Assembly: GCA_944378105.1 (NCBI GenBank)
Contig: CALWGC010000019.1
Location: 34,145-98,144 of the forward strand
Origin: an uncultured Clostridia bacterium
Lineage (GTDB): Bacteria > Bacillota > Clostridia > Lachnospirales > Anaerotignaceae
DNA: 64,000 nucleotides
Direction of reading: 5' to 3'
Shown: piece after piece, positions 59,983 to 64,000 of the stretch
How the letters are laid out: every line of letters begins with the position of its first letter
How positions within the stretch are numbered: the stretch's first letter is position 1
The notes under the pieces: generated by a model
What the model was told of the DNA's origin: nothing
The model's database searches: none
The model's input: the letters and a program-made list of their open reading frames with translations, nothing else
Program-made: the position numbers and the translations under genes

Positions 59983-61071
59983 TTATTTGTTTTCTACTTC
60001 AAATTTGCCCATAAATTCTACCAAAGCTTTTACGCCTTCCACTGGCATTGCGTTATAGATGGAAGCGCGCATACCGCCAACGGTACGATGGCCTTTCAAG
60101 TTTACAAAGCCTTTTGCTTTTGCTTCGCTGATGAATTTTGCATTCAATTCTTCTGTTGGCAGGATGAAAGGTACGTTCATCAAAGAACGGTCTTTTTTCA
60201 CAACGGTGCCTTTGAACAGCTTGGAGTTATCCAAGAAGTCATAAAGGATGGCTGCTTTTTCTTCATTGATTTTCTGCATCACATCAATGCCGCCCATTTT
60301 TTTCACCCATTGGAATACCAAACCTGCAAAGTAGATGGAGAAGGTTGGTGGGGTGTTGTAGAGGGATTTTTCTTTGGCATGGATGTCATAGCGGAGCATG
60401 GTTGGGGTAAAGTCCATGGCGTGGCCCATGAGGTCGTTACGAACGATGGCGATGGTCACACCGGCTGGGCCCAGGTTTTTCTGTGCACCGGCAAAGATCA
60501 GACCAAATTTGCTGATGTCATACCGTTCGGCCAGGATGTTGGAACTCATATCGCCTACCACAGGCACGCCTTTGGTGTCTGGGATCAGGCTATCTGGAAT
60601 ATGAGTACCATAGATGGTGTTATTCAGTGTCATATAGAAGTAATCGGCTTCTGGATCAAATTTGGTTGGGTCCAGTTCTGGGATGTAGCTGAACACTTTG
60701 TCTTCGGAAGAAGCAACCACATTGACTTTGCCGTATTTTTCTGCTTCGCTGATGGCTTTTTTGCTCCACTGGCCAGTTTTTACATAGTCGGCTTTGCCAT
60801 TTTTGGTCATCAAGTTCATAGGAACCATGGCAAACTGGGTGCTGCCGCCGCCTTGCAAGAACAAAATGGTGTAGTTTTCTGGTACTGCCATCAATTCTCT
60901 TAAATCGGCTTCGGCGGTGAAGATGATGTCTTCAAAATCTTTGGAACGATGGCTCATTTCCATCACGCTCATGCCAGCGTTTTTATAACATACGAAGTCT
61001 TTTTGTGCCTGTTCCAGTACTTCCAAAGGCAGCATCGATGGACCTGCCGAAAAATTGTAAACTCTTTCCAT
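59983..61071 (-). CDS. serC: Phosphoserine aminotransferase
   Basis: PLP enzyme converting 3-phosphohydroxypyruvate to phosphoserine, 362 aa. RVYNFSAGPSMLPLEVLEQA at the N-terminus, GGGSTQFAMVPMNL and the PLP lysine in FAGAQKNLGPAGV are diagnostic. The start is ATG 61071 (minus strand) with GGGAGG upstream; the open frame before it is the T-box leader. serA follows, giving a serC-serA operon regulated by the T-box. Phosphoserine phosphatase is not in the window. Confidence 0.97.
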   Translation of the reverse strand: MERVYNFSAGPSMLPLEVLEQAQKDFVCYKNAGMSVMEMSHRSKDFEDIIFTAEADLRELMAVPENYTILFLQGGGSTQFAMVPMNLMTKNGKADYVKTGQWSKKAISEAEKYGKVNVVASSEDKVFSYIPELDPTKFDPEADYFYMTLNNTIYGTHIPDSLIPDTKGVPVVGDMSSNILAERYDISKFGLIFAGAQKNLGPAGVTIAIVRNDLMGHAMDFTPTMLRYDIHAKEKSLYNTPPTFSIYFAGLVFQWVKKMGGIDVMQKINEEKAAILYDFLDNSKLFKGTVVKKDRSLMNVPFILPTEELNAKFISEAKAKGFVNLKGHRTVGGMRASIYNAMPVEGVKALVEFMGKFEVENK

Positions 61072-61089
61072 AAATAAAACCTCCCTTAT

Positions 61090-61390
61090 TTTTGGTTCTT
61101 GTTCCAGTTGGGAAAAGGATATAAAAAAACCCTCGTCCCGACAAACTGACTTGTTGGGACGAGAGTAGACTTGCTCCCGTGGTGCCACCCGCATTGGTCC
61201 TCCAAAAAAAGAGGAACCCACTCGTTTTCTGCGATAAAGGGCAGAACCCTTCCGACTCCTCGCCGGCAACTCGGAAAATGGAACATCCGTTTGACCAACC
61301 GGCTTTCACCAGCCGCCGGCTCTCTGCAATGGATACACGGATTTAGTTTTCGTCATTGTTATTTTGCGATATACAAATGTTTTTGCATGG
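61090..61390 (-). promoter_or_regulatory. T-box riboswitch of serC-serA (probably serine)
   Basis: Minus-strand leader with the T-box sequence GGGTGGCACCACGGG (plus-strand 61176-61190), Stem I marks (GCAGAGAGCCGG, GGTGAAAGCCGG) and a terminator (CTCGTCCCAACAAG with TTTGTCGGGACGAG, 61122-61164, T7). A UCC (plus-strand GGA at 61273-61275) is the likely serine specifier codon, a placement that needs folding to prove. Uncharged tRNA-Ser would then allow read-through. Confidence 0.88.
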
Positions 61391-61395
61391 AAGAT

Positions 61396-61423
61396 ATTAT
61401 ATCACATTTTTTGGCATTTGCAA
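61396..61423 (-). promoter_or_regulatory. Promoter of the serC-serA operon
   Basis: On the minus strand TTGCAA, 16 bases, TATAAT with TGA in front (extended -10). Confidence 0.75.
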
Positions 61424-61579
61424 GTGGTATTTTGTCTAAAATATAAATATTTTTGCAAACTTCTTATACAGATTTGACAAAAAACATAGTTTTGTATGGA
61501 AAAACTGATTCCGAAAAGGAAGTTTTTTCCTGTAAAAAAATTCTATTTCGTAACAAGAAAATTTATGAGGAAAAAATGC

Positions 61580-61607
61580 TTGACAAATGAAAAAAGGTGT
61601 GTATAAT
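61580..61607 (+). promoter_or_regulatory. Promoter of the TrpB-like gene
   Basis: TTGACA (61580-61585), 16 bases, TATAAT (61602-61607). Confidence 0.8.
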
Positions 61608-61613
61608 CAAGAA

Positions 61614-61891
61614 TAAGTTTTCAATTTTATTACTACACTAAAGTGATGAACAGGAAAAGTATTTGTGATACGTGGCTTTTCAGAGAGTCCTCCCAAGGGT
61701 GGAAGGAGGGCGCCGGCGGCACAAAGAATGGGCCTGGGAGTGGGAACCAAACGGCGCAAGCTCAGTAGGGGACACGGGTTTCTCCCGTTATAGAGAGGAA
61801 AGTGGCAAAGGGTTTGTCCTTTTGCAATAGAGGTGGCACCACGCGTATTTTGCGTCCCCTAACAGAAGTTCTGTTGGGGGCGCTTTTTTTA
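61614..61891 (+). promoter_or_regulatory. T-box riboswitch of the TrpB-like gene (probably tryptophan)
   Basis: Plus-strand leader with the T-box core AGAGGTGGCACCACGCG (from 61829), Stem I mark CAGAGAGTCC, and a terminator GCGTCCCCTAACAG/CTGTTGGGGGCGC with T7 (61852-61891). TGG at 61741-61743 (GAGTGGGAACC) is the likely tryptophan specifier. Uncharged tRNA-Trp would switch the gene on. Confidence 0.88.
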
Positions 61892-61913
61892 TACAGAAAA
61901 GGAGTGAAGAAAA

Positions 61914-63290
61914 ATGGCAAAAATTCCAAACCGCATTTTATTATCTGAAGACGAGATGCCTCAGAGTTGGTATAATGTGAAAGCGGACATGAAAGAAAAT
62001 CATGATCCTTTTATCAATCCCCAAACGATGAAACCAGCCAAGATGGAAGATTTATTCCCGGTGTTTGCAGAAGAGCTTTGCCGGCAGGAATTTTCCACGG
62101 AGCGGTATATTCCAATTCCAGAAGAAATTTTGAATAAATATAAAATGTATCGTCCGGCCCCTCTTTGCCGGGCCTATGCCCTGGAAAAACTGCTGGACAC
62201 CCCAGCCCACATCTACTATAAATATGAAGGGCAAAACACTTCTGGCAGCCACAAATTGAACTCCGCCATTCCCCAGGCTTATTATAACAAGGCCCAAGGC
62301 ATCACCAGCTTGACCACAGAGACAGGGGCCGGACAGTGGGGGACCGCCCTTTCTATGGCTTGTGCCTTTTATGACCTGCCTTTGAAAGTATTTATGGTTA
62401 AAATCAGTGCCCAGCAAAAACCATATCGCAAAGCCGTCATGGAAACTTATGGGGCCCAGGTGATCCCAAGCCCCAGCATGGAAACGGCAGCCGGGCGGGC
62501 CGTATTGGCGGCCGACCCCAACTGCAACGGTTCTTTGGGCACGGCCATCAGCGAAGCAGTGGAAACGGCAGTGACCACGCCAAACTGTCGGTATGTATTG
62601 GGGTCTGTGTTGGACCAGGTGGTGCTGCATCAATCTATCATTGGGTTGGAAAGTAAATTGCAGATGGAAAAAGTGGACGAATATCCTGATATTATCATTG
62701 GCTGCGCCGGTGGCGGTTCTAACTTGGGCGGTTTAATTTCTGCATTTATGCAGGACAAATTGACCGGAAAACGCAATCCTCATTTCATCGCCGTCGAACC
62801 AAAGGCTTGTCCATCCATGACCAGAGGGAAATATGCTTATGACTATTGCGATACGGGACACGTGACACCAATGGCAAAAATGTATACCTTGGGGGCAGGA
62901 TTTATGCCTGCATCCATCCATGCCGGCGGCTTGCGTTATCACGGAATGTCGCCCATCGTTTCCAAATTGTACCACGACGGAGCCTTGGACGAAGCCAGAG
63001 CCGTATACCAAAATGACGTATTTGATGCGGCTGTGCTGTTTGCCAAAACGGAAGCCATTTTGCCAGCACCAGAAAGCGCCCACGCCATTCGGGTGGCCAT
63101 TGATGAAGCCATTCGGTGCAAAGAAACGGGAGAGGCCAAGACCATTTTGTTTGGCTTGACCGGTAACGGCAGCTTTGACTTAACGGCTTATCAATCTTAT
63201 CATGAAAACAAAATGCAAAATTATGAGCCAACGGACGAAGAAATTCAAAAAGGCTTTGCATCTTTGCCGAAAATTCCCGGCATTCAGTGA
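61914..63290 (+). CDS. trpB: TrpB-like tryptophan synthase beta chain (TrpB2 type)
   Basis: PLP-dependent enzyme making tryptophan from indole and serine, 458 aa. Its length and N-terminal extension (PNRILLSEDEMPQSWYNVKA) mark the TrpB2 class, which acts without TrpA. The PLP lysine is Lys 114 in NTSGSHKLNSA; other marks are TETGAGQWGTALS and the phosphate-binding GCAGGGSNLGG. AAAAGGAG precedes the start. No other trp gene is near; together with the tryptophan T-box this suggests salvage of external indole. Confidence 0.93.
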   Translation: MAKIPNRILLSEDEMPQSWYNVKADMKENHDPFINPQTMKPAKMEDLFPVFAEELCRQEFSTERYIPIPEEILNKYKMYRPAPLCRAYALEKLLDTPAHIYYKYEGQNTSGSHKLNSAIPQAYYNKAQGITSLTTETGAGQWGTALSMACAFYDLPLKVFMVKISAQQKPYRKAVMETYGAQVIPSPSMETAAGRAVLAADPNCNGSLGTAISEAVETAVTTPNCRYVLGSVLDQVVLHQSIIGLESKLQMEKVDEYPDIIIGCAGGGSNLGGLISAFMQDKLTGKRNPHFIAVEPKACPSMTRGKYAYDYCDTGHVTPMAKMYTLGAGFMPASIHAGGLRYHGMSPIVSKLYHDGALDEARAVYQNDVFDAAVLFAKTEAILPAPESAHAIRVAIDEAIRCKETGEAKTILFGLTGNGSFDLTAYQSYHENKMQNYEPTDEEIQKGFASLPKIPGIQ

Positions 63291-63378
63291 TGCAATTTGA
63301 TGTTTAAATTTTCGCTTCTTTTCCCATACTAAGAACGCCATGAAAGGCAAAACTTTGACGGAAAGGAAGCGAAACGCC

Positions 63379-63555
63379 ATGAACAAATTGGCCATTGGCG
63401 CAATGGGCTTGATGCTGGGCGGCCTGGCAGGCTTAGCCGGCATGGAATATGCCAAAAACAGCAAATCGGCAAAAAAACAAATGATGCGCACCGGTAAAAA
63501 AATGATTTCCAAAGCAGAAGATGTGTTGGAGGATATGGCGGATACACTCCACTAA
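63379..63555 (+). CDS. Small membrane-associated protein
   Basis: 58-residue protein of unknown function: a glycine-rich hydrophobic segment (about residues 3-22, GAMGLMLGGLAGLAG) and a Lys-rich amphipathic tail ending in EDVLEDMADTLH. ATG 63379 has GAAAGGAAG upstream; the frame opens at 63340 without a site. It resembles in plan the YtxH-like small proteins, but no assignment is made. A terminator follows. Confidence 0.6.
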   Translation: MNKLAIGAMGLMLGGLAGLAGMEYAKNSKSAKKQMMRTGKKMISKAEDVLEDMADTLH

Positions 63556-63598
63556 GCAAAGCGGCTTTTGGAAAGAAAACGAAACCGGAAGAAAAAAT

Positions 63599-63638
63599 AC
63601 CGCTGTCCCAAAAAAACGGGGCGGCGGTGTTTTTTTGC
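63599..63638 (+). terminator. Terminator of the small membrane protein gene
   Basis: ACCGCTGTCCC pairs with GGGCGGCGGT around a 9-base loop, then T7. Confidence 0.85.
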
Positions 63639-64000
63639 TGTAAAACAGGTAAATTTTTCAAGGATTGTGCTTGTTTGTTCAGCAAGCGTAATACTGACAT
63701 CACAAGCAACATAGCAAAAACACAGCATTGAGTTTCACTTTTTGCAAGGCAGAAAAGGTTAACAAAGTATTGCAGTTAAAGGCTTTTATGACAATTATCT
63801 CTCATACTGCACAATGCAAAACTGAACAAATGAGTTTCGGTTTATTTGCCCTTAAATTTCTTTGTATTTTACAGATAATCAAAACAACTTTATACTATTC
63901 TATTACTGTTTATTTAAGAGATATCATCAGAAGTTCCCAGATAATCCAGAATTGACTTTTAGGAATAGGATATATAAAATATAGGTTAATCCATTAAAAT
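63639..64000. other. AT-rich right edge without a gene
   Basis: These 360 bases are much richer in A and T than the rest. A 75-codon frame (63728-63955, plus strand) has no ribosome-binding site and no recognisable product, so no gene is called. It may be a promoter region of a gene beyond the edge, or the start of acquired DNA. Confidence 0.5.

Noticed and set aside
63728..63955. 75-codon frame at the right edge
   Set aside because: No ribosome-binding site, atypical AT-rich composition and no family resemblance.
1..64000. CRISPR arrays, insertion sequences, prophage, rRNA
   Set aside because: No regularly spaced short repeats, transposase, integrase, phage structural gene or rRNA sequence was found on either strand by reading.

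Overview
The window reads as one stretch of chromosome from a spore-forming, anaerobic, low-to-middle GC Firmicute of the class Clostridia. The evidence is the forespore sigma factor gene sigG beside a complete spoIIAA-spoIIAB-sigF operon, T-box riboswitches, sigma-54 regulation, U32 peptidases, FtsEX with a coiled-coil M23 hydrolase, and the gene order ftsK/spoIIIE-rimO-pgsA-cinA-recA-recX. The genus cannot be fixed from sequence alone; there is no rRNA here. No insertion sequence, prophage or CRISPR array was seen. Nearly all sequence is ordinary core genome with short gaps.

Layout. 1-8 kb: a YitT-type membrane protein cut by the left edge, a CdaR/PucR-type regulator, ftsE-ftsX-M23 hydrolase, a haemolysin III-like protein, a nitroreductase and hflX. 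8-12 kb: a small unknown protein, msrAB, rpsB-tsf and a ZIP metal transporter. 12-18 kb: a small membrane protein, a secreted glycoside-hydrolase-like protein, a MoxR ATPase with a VWA partner, and a sigma-54 activator whose DNA-binding domain lies in another frame. 19-23 kb: a three-gene operon (PatB/MalY-like lyase, NhaC-type transporter, M20 amidohydrolase) directly behind a near-consensus -24/-12 promoter. 23-26 kb: sigG, an isochorismatase-family hydrolase and the spoIIA operon. 26-35 kb: zapA, U32 peptidase, FtsW/RodA-type protein and PBP, PrsW-like protease, NUDIX, a small acidic-tailed membrane protein, MATE transporter, tRNA-Thr. 35-43 kb: a secreted stalk-domain protein, tandem WYL regulators before rtcB, then an acyltransferase and purK on the minus strand. 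43-56 kb: ftsK, rimO, pgsA, cinA, recA, recX, a large TPR protein, rplU-prp-rpmA and obgE. 56-64 kb: an unknown radical SAM protein, a second small secreted stalk-domain protein, serA and serC behind a T-box, and a TrpB-like gene behind a second, divergent T-box; the last ~350 bases are AT-rich and empty.

Most interesting are (i) a family of ~195-200 bp structured interspersed elements with three full copies (35240-35439, 50441-50633, 58558-58751) and one remnant (33588-33633). Each full copy is closed by a 14-bp terminal stem and holds two internal hairpins whose bases change together between copies, and each starts within about 25 bases of a stop codon. (ii) The sigma-54 activator with its winged-helix domain in the +1 frame, upstream of a sigma-54 promoter and an operon that would fit uptake, deacylation and C-S cleavage of N-acylated cysteine conjugates. 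(iii) An MsrAB whose MsrB half lacks the usual active-site histidines and arginine. (iv) A GC-rich, foldable, gene-free island at 36811-36920.
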